From Desulfobulbaceae bacterium (GTDB taxonomy: Bacteria > Desulfobacterota > Desulfobulbia > Desulfobulbales > Desulfocapsaceae): a DNA stretch of 39,635 nucleotides. This document shows positions 7,887 through 17,396 of this stretch, in pieces (within the stretch, counting starts at the first letter, position 1; the number at the start of each line of letters is the position of its first letter). The stretch is taken from positions 1 to 39,635 of the forward strand of contig JAFLKM010000069.1 in NCBI GenBank assembly GCA_019163335.1, read 5' to 3'. The notes under the pieces were generated by a model, which saw only the letters and a list, made by a program, of their open reading frames with translations, was not told where the DNA came from and made no database searches. The translations under genes and the position numbers were made by a program.

Positions 7887-9818
7887 ATGGCGACTCCCGT
7901 CCACACCATTCTCCTTATTGACGACAACAATGTCACCCGGACAATGCTTGTTTTCATTCTCGAAAAGGCTGAATATAAGGTCGTGCTCAGCAGTAGCGCG
8001 GAAGAGACGATCAAACTGCTCCGCACCCTGACCCCGGATATCATTCTTCTCGATGTCATGATGCCCGGCATGAACGGCTTCTCCTTCTGCCGCAAGCTGA
8101 AAAAAAACGCGAAATATCAGGACATCCCGGTCATCTTTCTCACTTCCCTGTCCCAGCAGACCGACATTGTCAAAGGCTTTGACGCCGGTGGTCAGGATTA
8201 CATCATCAAACCCTTCAATCAGCAGGAACTGCTGGCCAGGGTCAGAACCCATATCCACCTGCACGATACCCTCCTTGAAAACAAGCGGCTGAGTCGTCTG
8301 GCCCTCGATGCCAGCCGTTCCAAGAGTGAGTTCCTGGCCTCCATGAGCCATGAGATCCGCACCCCGCTCAACTCCATCATCGGCATGGCAGAGGTTCTCG
8401 CTGAAACCCCGCTCTCGGTGGATCAACGGGAATATGTCCGCATCTTCCGCACGGCCGGGGAGAGCCTCCTCGAGATCATCAACGATATCCTCGACCTTTC
8501 AAAGATTGAGGCCGGCCAGACCGAACTGGAGACCATCGATTTCGACCTCCCCACCATCCTGGAGTCCGTGATCACCATGGTCTCCCTGCGCGCCCATGAG
8601 CAGGATACGACGATCAAGACCCATCTTGACGAGGATGTACCCCTTTACCTCAACGGCGATCCCACCAGGCTGCGGCAGATCCTCCTCAACCTGGTGGGCA
8701 ATGCGGTAAAATTCACCCGCAACGGGCAGGTTGAGATCACCATCTCGACCATCGGCGAGGGCCAGCCGAAAAAAGAACTGCTTTTTGCCATCAAGGATAG
8801 CGGCATCGGCATCCCGGTCGAGAAACAGCAGCTGATCTTCGACAGCTTTACCCAGGCAGATTCCCTCACCACCCGTCAATATGGCGGCACCGGACTGGGC
8901 CTGACCATCTGTCAAAAACTCCTGGGCATCATGCAGGGCCGGATCTGGCTGAACAGCCAGCCGGGGAGCGGCTCCACCTTCTTCTTCTCCATTCCCTTCC
9001 GCAAGGCCCTGTCGGCACGGCCTGTAATCAGTGCAATCCAGCCGCCCAGCTGCGAACTCCTCCACAGTGCCGACATCCTCCTCGTTGATGACAACAAGGA
9101 TAACTGTAACCTGATTCGCCTCTACCTGCAAAACACCCCATTTAGCCTGACAACGGCCGGCAATGGCCAGGAGGCGCTCAAGACATTCTGTGCCAAGCCC
9201 TGTGACCTGATCCTTATGGATATTGAGATGCCGGTGATGGACGGCTATGAAGCCACCCAGAAAATCCGGCAATGGGAGCTGACGCGGCATCGCCAACCGG
9301 TGCCGATCATCGCTCTCACCGCGCACGCCTTTATCCGTTTCAAGAAAAAGTGTCTGGATGCAGGATGCAGTGATTTCCTCACCAAGCCGATAAAAAAATC
9401 GAAACTGATCGAAACCATCGCCACCCATCTCAAGCTCAGCGAGCAGATCCAGAACAAGCCTGATGCCAAGGCACCGGACTTAGGCACCGCTTCGGAGCAC
9501 AATGACGGCAGCGTCGTCCTTGACCAGAAGATTGCAAAACTCATCCCCAGATTCATGAACAATAAAAAGCAGGACGCAAGAAAAATGCTCGAGACCCTGG
9601 CCACAGGCGATATGGAGGCCTTAAAAAAACAAGCCCATGGGATCAAGGGGACCTCCTGGATGTATGGCTTCAGCCATCTCGGCAACCTCTGCCAGGCCCT
9701 TGAAAAGGAGGCGGAAAGAGACGACCGGAACCAGGCGAAACAGCTTATTGAAGAGATCATCGCCTATCTTGACACCGTCCGGATTCACTACCAGCCGATG
9801 GATGACGAAGGGAAGTGA
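7887..9818 (+). CDS. Hybrid sensor histidine kinase: REC-HisKA-HATPase-REC-HPt
   Basis: 643 residues from the ATG at 7887 (the frame stays open to 7818, but the extra residues do not resemble coding sequence; neither start has a clear ribosome-binding site). Order: receiver domain with phospho-acceptor Asp56 in LLDVMMPG; H-box SHEIRTPLN with His155; an ATPase with NAVKFT (N box), DSGIGIP (G1) and GGTGLGLTI (G2); a second receiver with Asp445 in [11 protein letters not shown]; and an HPt domain with His584 in AHGIKGTS. There is no membrane segment or PAS domain, so the input comes through phosphorylation of the first receiver. The protein contains a complete internal phosphorelay. A response-regulator gene follows 246 bp downstream and is a candidate partner. 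Confidence 0.9.
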   Translation: MATPVHTILLIDDNNVTRTMLVFILEKAEYKVVLSSSAEETIKLLRTLTPDIILLDVMMPGMNGFSFCRKLKKNAKYQDIPVIFLTSLSQQTDIVKGFDAGGQDYIIKPFNQQELLARVRTHIHLHDTLLENKRLSRLALDASRSKSEFLASMSHEIRTPLNSIIGMAEVLAETPLSVDQREYVRIFRTAGESLLEIINDILDLSKIEAGQTELETIDFDLPTILESVITMVSLRAHEQDTTIKTHLDEDVPLYLNGDPTRLRQILLNLVGNAVKFTRNGQVEITISTIGEGQPKKELLFAIKDSGIGIPVEKQQLIFDSFTQADSLTTRQYGGTGLGLTICQKLLGIMQGRIWLNSQPGSGSTFFFSIPFRKALSARPVISAIQPPSCELLHSADILLVDDNKDNCNLIRLYLQNTPFSLTTAGNGQEALKTFCAKPCDLILMDIEMPVMDGYEATQKIRQWELTRHRQPVPIIALTAHAFIRFKKKCLDAGCSDFLTKPIKKSKLIETIATHLKLSEQIQNKPDAKAPDLGTASEHNDGSVVLDQKIAKLIPRFMNNKKQDARKMLETLATGDMEALKKQAHGIKGTSWMYGFSHLGNLCQALEKEAERDDRNQAKQLIEEIIAYLDTVRIHYQPMDDEGK

Positions 9819-10014
9819 GTGCAGCATTGCTGTGCCCGTTTCTTGTGCTTAATGCTCGAAAAGAACCCGAAGCACCGAAAAAATGTTGCATCTTCACCAC
9901 TTCTTGTGGCAAATATGGTACGTTATCGCTCCTGTACAGGTTGTTTTTGAAGAGTAATCAGGAAAATTAAGGTCTTTTTTGCGCTTACCACTACGGTTGA
10001 GCCGGATGATGATG

Positions 10015-10045
10015 CTGCAAAAGGGAATTATCCCGTTTATCGGGG
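10015..10045 (+). repeat. Partial third copy of the two-hairpin repeat (3' half)
   Basis: CTGCAAAAGGGAATTATC followed by CCGTTTATCGGGG matches the 3' part of the copies at 4597-4675 and 7236-7313, including the CCCG/CGGG mini-hairpin. I could not find the matching 5' arm (TTAGTGCCTTACAG) upstream, so it is a remnant or a diverged copy. It lies just before the ribosome-binding site of the response-regulator gene. Confidence 0.5.
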
Positions 10046-10064
10046 TTAGAAAAGGGAAGAAACC

Positions 10065-10445
10065 ATGTCAAAAACCAAAAAAATTGTCCTCATTGATGAC
10101 GACCAGGATCTCTGCGATCTGCTCAAGATGAAGCTTGAAGCCTCCGGTCGATTCCGGGTTGTCACCAGCACCCGAAGTGAAACTGCGTTGTCCATGATCA
10201 AGGAGCAACAGCCGGCCCTGGCGATTCTCGATATCAATATGCCCCGCTTTCACGGGGTTGAGCTGGCAGCCACATTAGCGCTGGACGAACAGACCGCCAA
10301 AATCCCCATCCTCTATCTCACCGGCATGGTCAGCCCGGAAGAGGTCAGCCAGCTCGCCGGTGGCCAGACCCTTGGCACCCTTATCTCCAAGCAATCAACA
10401 ATAGCGGAGCTTCTTGCCGCCATTGACGGCTTGCTCCAGCCCTGA
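10065..10445 (+). CDS. Single-domain response regulator (CheY-like)
   Basis: 126 residues, one receiver domain and no output domain. The acidic pocket is IDDDQ near residues 10-14, the phospho-acceptor is Asp56 in AILDINMP, the switch Thr is in LYLTG, and the usual Lys is near the end (ISKQS, with a slightly irregular context). It would act by binding a partner or as a phosphate carrier. AGGGAAG precedes the ATG. It is followed after 15 bp by rsmB, so the two are probably co-transcribed, although their functions are not obviously linked; the hybrid kinase upstream is the natural candidate phosphodonor. Confidence 0.85.
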   Translation: MSKTKKIVLIDDDQDLCDLLKMKLEASGRFRVVTSTRSETALSMIKEQQPALAILDINMPRFHGVELAATLALDEQTAKIPILYLTGMVSPEEVSQLAGGQTLGTLISKQSTIAELLAAIDGLLQP

Positions 10446-10460
10446 CGGAGCCTCTCTCAG

Positions 10461-11888
10461 ATGGCAGCACAGGCCCGCAAAGGCATAAAACGTCCAAAGA
10501 CTGCCAGGTCTGCGGCCCCCGCCAAACAACAGAAAACCGCCCAGACCGCACGCTTTGCGGCCATCGAAACCCTCTGTCAACTGGAACGCACCTGCTTGCC
10601 GGCCGATGTCCTTTTTGACTCCGTCGCCGGGCAATGCATGCTCATTGAGAGTGACCGCCATCTGGCCATGAACATCCTCTACGGGGTTCTCAGACAGCGT
10701 CAGGCCCTTGAATCCGTCCTCCAGACCCTCTGCAACCAGCCCCTTGCCAAGATCAAACCCTTTGTCCACCAGGCTTTGCTGACCGGACTGTACCAGATCT
10801 TTTTTCTCGACCGCATCCCGGAATCGGCTGCGGTCAATGAATCGGTCAAGGCCGTGCAGGCCGCACACCTCCCAAAAAATCTCCATGGATTCGTCAATGC
10901 CGTGCTCAGGGAGAGCATCCGCCGCAAAGAACTGCTCATGCCCATGACCTACCACGACAGGGAGGGAGCCCCTTTCCTCAATCATCCGGACTGGATGGTT
11001 AATCGATGGACGGAACGATTCGGCAAGGAGGAGGCGCGACGGATCTGCATGGGCAATAACCAGCAGTCACCGCTGATTTTAAATGTTAACACTTGTATCA
11101 CCACTCAAGCATCGGTCAAAGCCGCCATTGAGCAGGAAGGCATTCAAGTTCACGCAGGGAATTACAGTCCGGACGCCTTGATTCTGCCCGACTTTCATGG
11201 AGCCATCAATCGTTTGCCGGGCTTTGCCGCCGGCCATTTTCAGGTCCAGGACGAGGCTGCCCAACTGCTGCCGCAGCTTTTGAGCAAGGTTCGCCAAGAC
11301 GGCCTGTACCTCGATGCCTGCGCCGGACTGGGCGGCAAGACCAGCAACCTGATCCAGCTCGGGCATGGCTCCAATATCACCATCATCGCCGTCGAACCAG
11401 ACGCACAGCGCCGGCAAAAATTCCGAGAAAACATGCAGCGCCTCCACCCGGATACCTCTGTGACCCTGGTGGAAAAAGATCTCCAGCACTTTGCCACAGA
11501 CTGCGAGCTCCGTTTTGACGGCGTCCTCGTGGACGCCCCCTGCTCCGGCACCGGGGTGACCGGCAGACACCCGGACATCCGCTGGAACCGGAAGCAAAGC
11601 GATCTTATTCGCTACCAGCAGATCCAGCGTATGCTGCTGAGCCAGACAGCCGGTCTGGTCGCCGCAGACGGCATCCTGGTCTATGCCACCTGTTCTCTCG
11701 AACCCGAAGAAAACGAGGAGGTCATCAAGCTCTTTCTCGCTGACCACCCGGACTATACCCTCGAAGACTGCACCCCCTTCCTGCCGATTCCGGCGCAGGA
11801 TCTGGTCAGAGAGAGCTGCTTTGCCCCGAACCCCGGACCTTCCATTGATGGTTTCTTCGGGGCCAGGCTGAGAAGAAAAGGGGAGTAA
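10461..11888 (+). CDS. rsmB: 16S rRNA (cytosine-967-C5)-methyltransferase RsmB
   Basis: 475 residues, slightly longer than typical RsmB because of a Lys/Ala/Gln-rich N-terminal extension of about 30 residues. A NusB-like domain spans about 30-165, followed by a Rossmann methyltransferase domain. DACAGLGGKTSNL is the SAM-binding motif I. The two catalytic cysteines are visible: Cys361 in VDAPCSGTG (motif IV) and Cys411 in YATCSLEPEEN (motif VI, the nucleophile). It methylates C5 of cytosine 967 in 16S rRNA using S-adenosylmethionine. It is the second gene in a tight run: 15 bp after the response regulator and 2 bp before the membrane-fusion protein. Confidence 0.92.
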   Translation: MAAQARKGIKRPKTARSAAPAKQQKTAQTARFAAIETLCQLERTCLPADVLFDSVAGQCMLIESDRHLAMNILYGVLRQRQALESVLQTLCNQPLAKIKPFVHQALLTGLYQIFFLDRIPESAAVNESVKAVQAAHLPKNLHGFVNAVLRESIRRKELLMPMTYHDREGAPFLNHPDWMVNRWTERFGKEEARRICMGNNQQSPLILNVNTCITTQASVKAAIEQEGIQVHAGNYSPDALILPDFHGAINRLPGFAAGHFQVQDEAAQLLPQLLSKVRQDGLYLDACAGLGGKTSNLIQLGHGSNITIIAVEPDAQRRQKFRENMQRLHPDTSVTLVEKDLQHFATDCELRFDGVLVDAPCSGTGVTGRHPDIRWNRKQSDLIRYQQIQRMLLSQTAGLVAADGILVYATCSLEPEENEEVIKLFLADHPDYTLEDCTPFLPIPAQDLVRESCFAPNPGPSIDGFFGARLRRKGE

Positions 11889-11890
11889 GC

Positions 11891-13063
11891 ATGACCAGGC
11901 AACGCCTTCTCTGGATCATTCTGCTCGTTGTCCTGATCATCGGGGCCTTGCTCTGGCGCCGCTTTTCTGCGGACACCATCGAGGTTATGGTCACGCCGGT
12001 GGAAAAGGGGCTGGTTGAAAGAGTGGTGGCCAATACTCGCGCCGGTACCCTCAAGGCCTGCCGTCAGGCCCATCTCTCTCCGGCCATCGGTGGCCAGCTC
12101 AGCGTCCTTGCGGTGCAGGAAGGCGATCTGGTGGAACAGGGACAGCTCCTGCTGGAATTGTGGAACAAAGACCTGATCGCCGAAAAACAGCTGGCAGCAA
12201 GTGAAGTCCGCTCAGCCCGGGCCCAGGCGGAATCGGCACGTGTCCAGATGGAGACCTTCAGCCGGGAGGCCAAGCGCCTCCGGAACCTGTTCAAGATTGA
12301 CGCCATCTCCGAAGAAACCCTGGACAAGGCCAACAGCCTGGCTGAGACCCAGGCCTTTACCTATCAGGCAGCCCTCGCTGCCGCCGAGACAAAGAACGCC
12401 CGCCTTGATGTCCTCGGCGCCGAGCTTGAACGCACCCGCCTGCTCGCGCCATTTCCCGGCATTGTCGCCGAGATCCATGGCGAGCTGAACGAATATATCA
12501 CTCCCTCCCCGCCCGGAATCGCCACCCTGCCCGCCATCGAACTCCTCGACATTTCCTGTTTTTACGTGACCGCCCCCATTGACGAAGTGGACGCCGCCAA
12601 GGTCGTGCTGGGAGCTTCGGGCAGGGTCACCCTGGACGCCTTTGGTGACAAGCATTTTGACGCCCGCGTCCGCCGCATCGCCCCGTATGTCCTTGATCTT
12701 GAGAAGCAGGCCCGCACCGTCGAAGTCGAGCTGGAATTCACCGGCAAAATCGATACCAAGACCCTTCTTTCCGGCTACAGCGCTGATGTTGAGATCATCC
12801 TCGAAGAGCGCAGCAGCACCGTCCGCATCCCCACCCAGGCCCTGCTGCCGGGGAACCGGGTCTATGTGTACGATCCGCAAAAGGGAAAACTGGAGGCACG
12901 CACCATCCAGCCGGGTCTGAGCAACTGGGATCGAACCGAGGTTGTGCAGGGGTTGCAGCCAGGCGAACTGGTGGTGCTGTCCATCGACCAGCCGGGCTTG
13001 AAAGACGGCATAGCGGTAAAGCTCTCCGGAAAAGAATCCGGACTGGACAGTCGCGGGCAATGA
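11891..13063 (+). CDS. Periplasmic adaptor (HlyD/MacA-type membrane fusion protein)
   Basis: 390 residues with an N-terminal anchor at about 6-22. The first lipoyl-like half (LSVLAVQEGDLVEQGQLLLEL) is followed by an alpha-hairpin (about 95-170), the second lipoyl half (TRLLAPFPGIVAEI), and a beta-barrel/membrane-proximal domain ending in VVQGLQPGELVVLS. This is the RND/MacA adaptor plan. It should bridge the inner-membrane ABC transporter encoded next to an outer-membrane channel of TolC type, which is not in this window. Its stop overlaps the start of the ATPase gene by 4 bp (ATGA), so the two are translationally coupled. Confidence 0.88.
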   Translation: MTRQRLLWIILLVVLIIGALLWRRFSADTIEVMVTPVEKGLVERVVANTRAGTLKACRQAHLSPAIGGQLSVLAVQEGDLVEQGQLLLELWNKDLIAEKQLAASEVRSARAQAESARVQMETFSREAKRLRNLFKIDAISEETLDKANSLAETQAFTYQAALAAAETKNARLDVLGAELERTRLLAPFPGIVAEIHGELNEYITPSPPGIATLPAIELLDISCFYVTAPIDEVDAAKVVLGASGRVTLDAFGDKHFDARVRRIAPYVLDLEKQARTVEVELEFTGKIDTKTLLSGYSADVEIILEERSSTVRIPTQALLPGNRVYVYDPQKGKLEARTIQPGLSNWDRTEVVQGLQPGELVVLSIDQPGLKDGIAVKLSGKESGLDSRGQ

Positions 13064-13719
13064 TCCATCTCCAGCATATAGAGCGGATGTTCATGGTGGG
13101 TGAGGAAGAGGTGCATGCCCTGCGCGATGTCTCCATGCGCGCTGAAGCCGGCGAGTATATCGCCATCATGGGGCCATCGGGTTCCGGCAAGTCCTCCCTG
13201 CTCAACATCCTGGGCCTCCTGGACCGCCCCGACAGCGGTTCGTACGAACTTGACGGCACCCTGGTCTCGGGCCTGGATGAAAAACAGCAGGCCGCCATTC
13301 GCATGCACAAGATCGGCTTTGTCTTCCAGTTTTTTCATCTGGTACCGCGCCTCAGTGCCTTTGAGAATGTCGCCCTGCCCCTGATCCTCTCCGGCGTCAA
13401 ACCGGATGAACGGCAAACACGAGTAACCGCAGCCCTCGCCTCCTTCGGCCTCGGCAACCGCGCCCGGCACCGGCCCGATCAGCTCTCCGGCGGGCAGCGG
13501 CAACGGGTGGCCATCGCCAGGGCCACGATCATGCAGCCCTCAGTGATCCTTGCCGATGAACCCACCGGCAACCTCGATCGCAGTTCCGGCATCGAAGTCG
13601 CAGAGATCCTTGAGGAGCTGAACCGGCAGGGGATGACCCTGATCATGGTCACCCACGATCCGGAGATGGGCAAACGGTCCCGGCGGCAGATCCTGATGGT
13701 TGACGGCAGGATTCAGTAA
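13060..13719 (+). CDS. MacB-type ABC transporter ATP-binding protein
   Basis: 219 residues, ATPase domain only. Walker A GPSGSGKSS starts at about residue 38, the Q-loop is in GFVFQFFHLVPRLSAFENV, the signature is LSGGQRQRVAIARA, and Walker B is VILADEPTGNLDR. The sequence type (LNILGLLDRPDSG, EPTGNLD) is that of the LolD/MacB/FtsE group, in which the ATPase powers mechanotransmission rather than classical import. It works with the two permease genes that follow and the adaptor gene before it. Possible substrates are antimicrobials, lipoproteins or peptides; none can be chosen from sequence. Confidence 0.9.
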   Translation: MIHLQHIERMFMVGEEEVHALRDVSMRAEAGEYIAIMGPSGSGKSSLLNILGLLDRPDSGSYELDGTLVSGLDEKQQAAIRMHKIGFVFQFFHLVPRLSAFENVALPLILSGVKPDERQTRVTAALASFGLGNRARHRPDQLSGGQRQRVAIARATIMQPSVILADEPTGNLDRSSGIEVAEILEELNRQGMTLIMVTHDPEMGKRSRRQILMVDGRIQ

Positions 13720-13837
13720 TCAGGAACCAGGAACGTTTCTTCTCTCTTCCGGCTTCTGATCCTAAATTGCCTTCAAAACACGAGCGAGAAGACAAGCGAG
13801 CAGCGACGAAGGGTTTGCTTTGAAGGTGACTGATAGG

Positions 13838-15100
13838 ATGCGTTCTCTCAACGGACACCTGCGCCTGAAGTCTGATTTTACCCTCTTTAAAAAAATGCAA
13901 CTCCGCGACATCCTCACCTTCAGTCTCCGTGCCGCCACCGCTAACCGTGGCCGTGTCCTGCTCATGCTCCTGGCCATGGCCATCGGGGTGGGATCGGTGG
14001 TGGTCTTTATCTCCCTTGGCGACAGCGCCAGACGCTACGTCATTAACCAGTTTTCCTCCCTCGGCACCGACCTTCTCATCGTTCTGCCCGGACGTTCGGA
14101 GACCACCGGCGGCCCGCCGCCGCTTCTGGGCGAGACGCCCCGCGACCTGACCCTCGATGATGCGATGGCCCTGTATCGCGCCCGCACCGTGGGACGGATC
14201 GCGCCGATCATTGCCGGTTCCGCGCCCATCTCGGTGCAGGGACTGGAACGGGAGATGCTGGTATTGGGCAGCACCGCCGAACTTTTTGAGATCCGTCATC
14301 TTGCCTTAAGCCAGGGTTCCTTCCTGCCGCCCGGCGATCCGTCCCGGGCCGAGTCCGTCTGCGTCATCGGCCTGAAAGGCAAGAAAGAGCTCTTCGGCAG
14401 CCAGCCTGCCATCGGTAAATGGCTGCGCATCGGTGACCGCCGCTTCCGGGTGATCGGCATTCTTTCTTCTCCCGGAGTTTCTCTGGGAGAGGATCTGGGT
14501 GAAATCGTCATCATTCCGGTGGCCGCAGCCCAATCGCTATTCAATACCTCCTCACTTTTTCGAATCCTGGTGGAGGCCAAGAATACTGCGGTCATCGAAG
14601 CAACCCGGCAATCCATCCTCGAGACAATCCGCCTGCGCCACGAAGGCGAGGACGACATCACAGTGATCACCCAAGATGCGGTCTTGACCACCTTTAACCG
14701 CATATTCAAGGCCCTGACCCTGTCGGTCACCGGGATTGCCGCCATCAGCCTGGTGGTGGCCGGGATCATGATCATGAATGTGATGCTGGTGGCCGTCTCC
14801 AACCGCCGCGCCGAGATCGGACTGCTCAAGGCAGTGGGAGCGTCCCGTGGCCAGATCCTCGGGCTCTTTCTTGCCGAATCTACCATCCTCTCTTCCATCG
14901 GCGCGGTCATTGGCCTGATTCTGGCCCTCGCCGGAATCAGGCTGGCAGGCATTCTGTTCCCCCAGTTTCCCCTTCAGCTTGCCCCCTGGTCGCCAGCCAT
15001 CGCCATCGCCGTGGCCCTGATCAGCGGGATTGCCTTCGGCGTCCTGCCGGCGCACCGGGCTGCCAACCTGGAACCGGCCCTGGCCCTGGCCCGGCGTTAG
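13838..15100 (+). CDS. MacB/FtsX-type ABC transporter permease (first of two)
   Basis: About 420 residues: an N-terminal membrane segment, a large periplasmic MacB_PCD domain, and a C-terminal FtsX domain with three membrane segments (ISLVVAGIMIMNVMLVAVSNR, then two more). NRRAEIGLLKAVGASRGQIL is the cytoplasmic coupling motif of this family. The start is uncertain. ATG 13838 has AAGGTG upstream; ATG 13895 (MQLRDILTFSLRA) fits family N-termini better but lacks a ribosome-binding site; a TTG at 13820 is a third option. It is separated from the ATPase gene by about 100 bp of repeat-like sequence. Confidence 0.85.
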   Translation: MRSLNGHLRLKSDFTLFKKMQLRDILTFSLRAATANRGRVLLMLLAMAIGVGSVVVFISLGDSARRYVINQFSSLGTDLLIVLPGRSETTGGPPPLLGETPRDLTLDDAMALYRARTVGRIAPIIAGSAPISVQGLEREMLVLGSTAELFEIRHLALSQGSFLPPGDPSRAESVCVIGLKGKKELFGSQPAIGKWLRIGDRRFRVIGILSSPGVSLGEDLGEIVIIPVAAAQSLFNTSSLFRILVEAKNTAVIEATRQSILETIRLRHEGEDDITVITQDAVLTTFNRIFKALTLSVTGIAAISLVVAGIMIMNVMLVAVSNRRAEIGLLKAVGASRGQILGLFLAESTILSSIGAVIGLILALAGIRLAGILFPQFPLQLAPWSPAIAIAVALISGIAFGVLPAHRAANLEPALALARR

Positions 15101-15115
15101 GAGCAAGCATCAGCC

Positions 15116-16315
15116 ATGTTAGCCCAGGATTTTCTCCGCTACACCGTCAAGAGTGTTTCCTCCCAGAGACTGCGCAGCTTTCTCACCGCAACCGGCATTG
15201 CTGTCGGCATCGGCGCAGTCGTTCTTCTCACCTCGTTAGGCGAAGGATTGCAGCATTTTGTCCTGGCTGAATTCACCCAGTTCGGCACCAACCTGATCTC
15301 GGTGAATCCCGGCAAAGTGACCACCCATGGCATATCAGGGGCGCTGATCAGCAATGTCCGTCCCCTGACCATCGAGGACGCACAAACTCTCAAGAATATT
15401 CCCCAGATCATCGACACCGTGTCGGTGCTCCAGGGTAATGCCGCCATCGAAAGCAGCGGACGCCAGCGCCGAACCACAATCTACGGAGTGGATGCCTCCG
15501 CCGCCCGGGTCTGGAGATTTGAAATCGCCGCCGGCCGCTTTCTCCCCAACGATCCTCCCCGGGCAGCCCGCTCCTTTGTGGTGCTGGGCAGCAAGGTGCG
15601 GCAGGAACTCTTCGGCAGCAGTCAGGCCTTGGGTGCACGGGTGCGCATCGGCGGCGAGTTGTTCCGGGTGATTGGCTCCATGGAGTCCAAGGGCCAGTTG
15701 CTGGGTTTTGATCTGGACGACAGCGTTTACATCCCCACCAGCAAGGCCATGGCCCTGTTCAACCGGGACAGCCTTATGGAGATCAACCTCCTGCACACCG
15801 CCGGCAGCAGCTCGACAAGCGTCGCGGAACAGGTCAAAAAGGTGCTTATCGCAAGGCACGGCAGCGAGGATTTTTCCATCACCACCCAGGAAAAGATGCT
15901 GGAGGTTCTGGGCGGGGTGCTGGGCACCCTGACCTTTGCGGTGGGCGCGATTGGAGGAATATCTTTGCTGGTGGGCGGGGTCGGCATCCTGACCATCATG
16001 TCCATTGCCGTCAATGAACGAACCGGGGAAATCGGCCTGCTCAGGGCCATGGGGGTAGAGCGGAGTCAGATCCTCGCCCTTTTTCTGGGTGAGGCGGTGG
16101 TCCTCGCCGCCATAGGCGGACTGGCCGGACTGGTGCTCGGGGTGGGTGGTTCGTGGCTGTTCAGCCTTCTCATCCCGGCCCTGCCCGCCCACACCTCGTG
16201 GAGTTACGCAGCCGCTGCCGAGTTGCTGGCGGTGGTTGTCGGCCTCATCGCCGGCGTCCTGCCCGCCCGCCGTGCGGCCGGACAGCACCCGGTTGAGGCA
16301 CTGCGGGCGGAATGA
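15116..16315 (+). CDS. MacB/FtsX-type ABC transporter permease (second of two)
   Basis: 399 residues with the same plan as its upstream neighbour. An N-terminal membrane segment (RSFLTATGIAVGIGAVVLLTS region) is followed by a MacB_PCD periplasmic domain at about 45-250 and a C-terminal FtsX domain with three segments, including the coupling motif NERTGEIGLLRAMGVERSQIL. It ends in the common LPARRAAGQHPVEALRAE. The paired permeases may form a heterodimer driven by a dimer of the single ATPase. It follows the first permease gene after 15 bp and closes the operon. Confidence 0.88.
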   Translation: MLAQDFLRYTVKSVSSQRLRSFLTATGIAVGIGAVVLLTSLGEGLQHFVLAEFTQFGTNLISVNPGKVTTHGISGALISNVRPLTIEDAQTLKNIPQIIDTVSVLQGNAAIESSGRQRRTTIYGVDASAARVWRFEIAAGRFLPNDPPRAARSFVVLGSKVRQELFGSSQALGARVRIGGELFRVIGSMESKGQLLGFDLDDSVYIPTSKAMALFNRDSLMEINLLHTAGSSSTSVAEQVKKVLIARHGSEDFSITTQEKMLEVLGGVLGTLTFAVGAIGGISLLVGGVGILTIMSIAVNERTGEIGLLRAMGVERSQILALFLGEAVVLAAIGGLAGLVLGVGGSWLFSLLIPALPAHTSWSYAAAAELLAVVVGLIAGVLPARRAAGQHPVEALRAE

Positions 16316-16373
16316 ATCAAGTAAACCTAAACTATCCAATTACTCGAGGGGTTTTCTGAGCTCTCTTACCCGA

Positions 16374-17291
16374 TCAAGGGGCAATCTTCAACTGCGCGGG
16401 GTCAAGAAGCAGATAACGGGCAAAGCGTCCTTCTTCCCGGCTTCCATCATCGCTGACGATCATGATTCGTTGCCGGCCATCGATGATTGCGGGGCTCACC
16501 CCTTCAGCATGCTCGAATCCTTGCACTTCAGGAGCGGTGACATGTCGAGCCGGCGTGCCTGACTGACCGCTCCAGAACCAGAGTTGGAAATGAATCTGTT
16601 CACGTGCGACCGGGCCGCTGACGATAAGATATCCGCCGAGCAAGGGAATGTAGGACATGGCACGAATCCCGTTTCCTCCAAGATCCAGCGTTTCGAGTTT
16701 GGCTGCGATTCGTGGTGGCTCGCCTGTTTCGAAGATCGCAGAAGGATTTTCGATGGAGGCGATGATCGCTCGATTCTCGAGCAAAGGACTGCGGAAACCG
16801 ACCAGCAGCGTCTGTTGATCGGGGCTGATCTCCAGCGCCTCGATGTTCAGTCCTCCGTCCTTCTTGACGTCTTCTATCTCGGCGGCATGAGCCAAAATCG
16901 GGTGCGTTGCCACCAAAGCCTTCTTCAGCCCTTTGACTACGGTTGGCGAAACCACACGGTCACCTTCGAGTCGAAAGCGGACCAGCTTGTTACGGGATTT
17001 TTTCTCATCGCCATCACCGTCTCGTGAATGCGATGTCAGGGCGTAGATATACCCGGACCGATCAAGGGCAAGTCCTTCGAGATCATCCAGCTTCCAGAAG
17101 TCTTCCTCTGCTTCTGACGCTCCAGGACTCAGCGGAGTGGCGCTGACGTTTCCATCAGGGTTGATCGTGACCAGACTGAACGGATGCTTCTTTTCATCCT
17201 CAACAACCAGGAAACGCCCATCGGGAAGCTGCTGGATGGCGGAAGGCTCATAGATTCCGGCCAGCAAAATAAAAATGTTGATGAGAGTCAT
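16374..17291 (-). CDS. DUF3616-type beta-propeller-like protein
   Basis: 305 residues from the ATG at 17291; GTG 17300 is an alternative, and the frame runs on to 17489 with sequence that does not look like protein. The stretch DDLEGLALDRSGYIYALTSH, the acidic HSRDGDGDEKKSRNKLVRF and the repeated strand pattern match the DUF3616 family, which resembles esterase-like phytase propellers. The acidic loop is suited to bind metal or phosphate. No catalytic role is established for the family. A weak signal-like hydrophobic stretch (LINIFILLAG) begins the protein, so export is possible but not certain. Confidence 0.7.
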   Translation of the reverse strand: MTLINIFILLAGIYEPSAIQQLPDGRFLVVEDEKKHPFSLVTINPDGNVSATPLSPGASEAEEDFWKLDDLEGLALDRSGYIYALTSHSRDGDGDEKKSRNKLVRFRLEGDRVVSPTVVKGLKKALVATHPILAHAAEIEDVKKDGGLNIEALEISPDQQTLLVGFRSPLLENRAIIASIENPSAIFETGEPPRIAAKLETLDLGGNGIRAMSYIPLLGGYLIVSGPVAREQIHFQLWFWSGQSGTPARHVTAPEVQGFEHAEGVSPAIIDGRQRIMIVSDDGSREEGRFARYLLLDPAQLKIAP

Positions 17292-17396
17292 AGTAGTCAC
17301 TGTATCACTCTTTGAGGTGAGGGGGAAAACTGTTATTTCTTGAAAATCCAGAACAGGATCGACAGTACCACGGAAATAACATGGCCAACCTCCATT

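Noticed and set aside
8499-9428. 309-residue open frame on the minus strand opposite the hybrid kinase
   Set aside because: Antisense shadow produced by the codon bias of the kinase gene.
13750-13830. Repeat-like stretch (CCTTCAAA...TTTGAAGG around a GAGCGAGAAGACAAGCGAG core), similar in flavour to 25400-25440
   Set aside because: The two stretches share only a purine-rich GAGC/GACAAGCGAG pattern at perhaps three quarters identity over about 30 bp, and the arms are short. I could not show that they are the same element.
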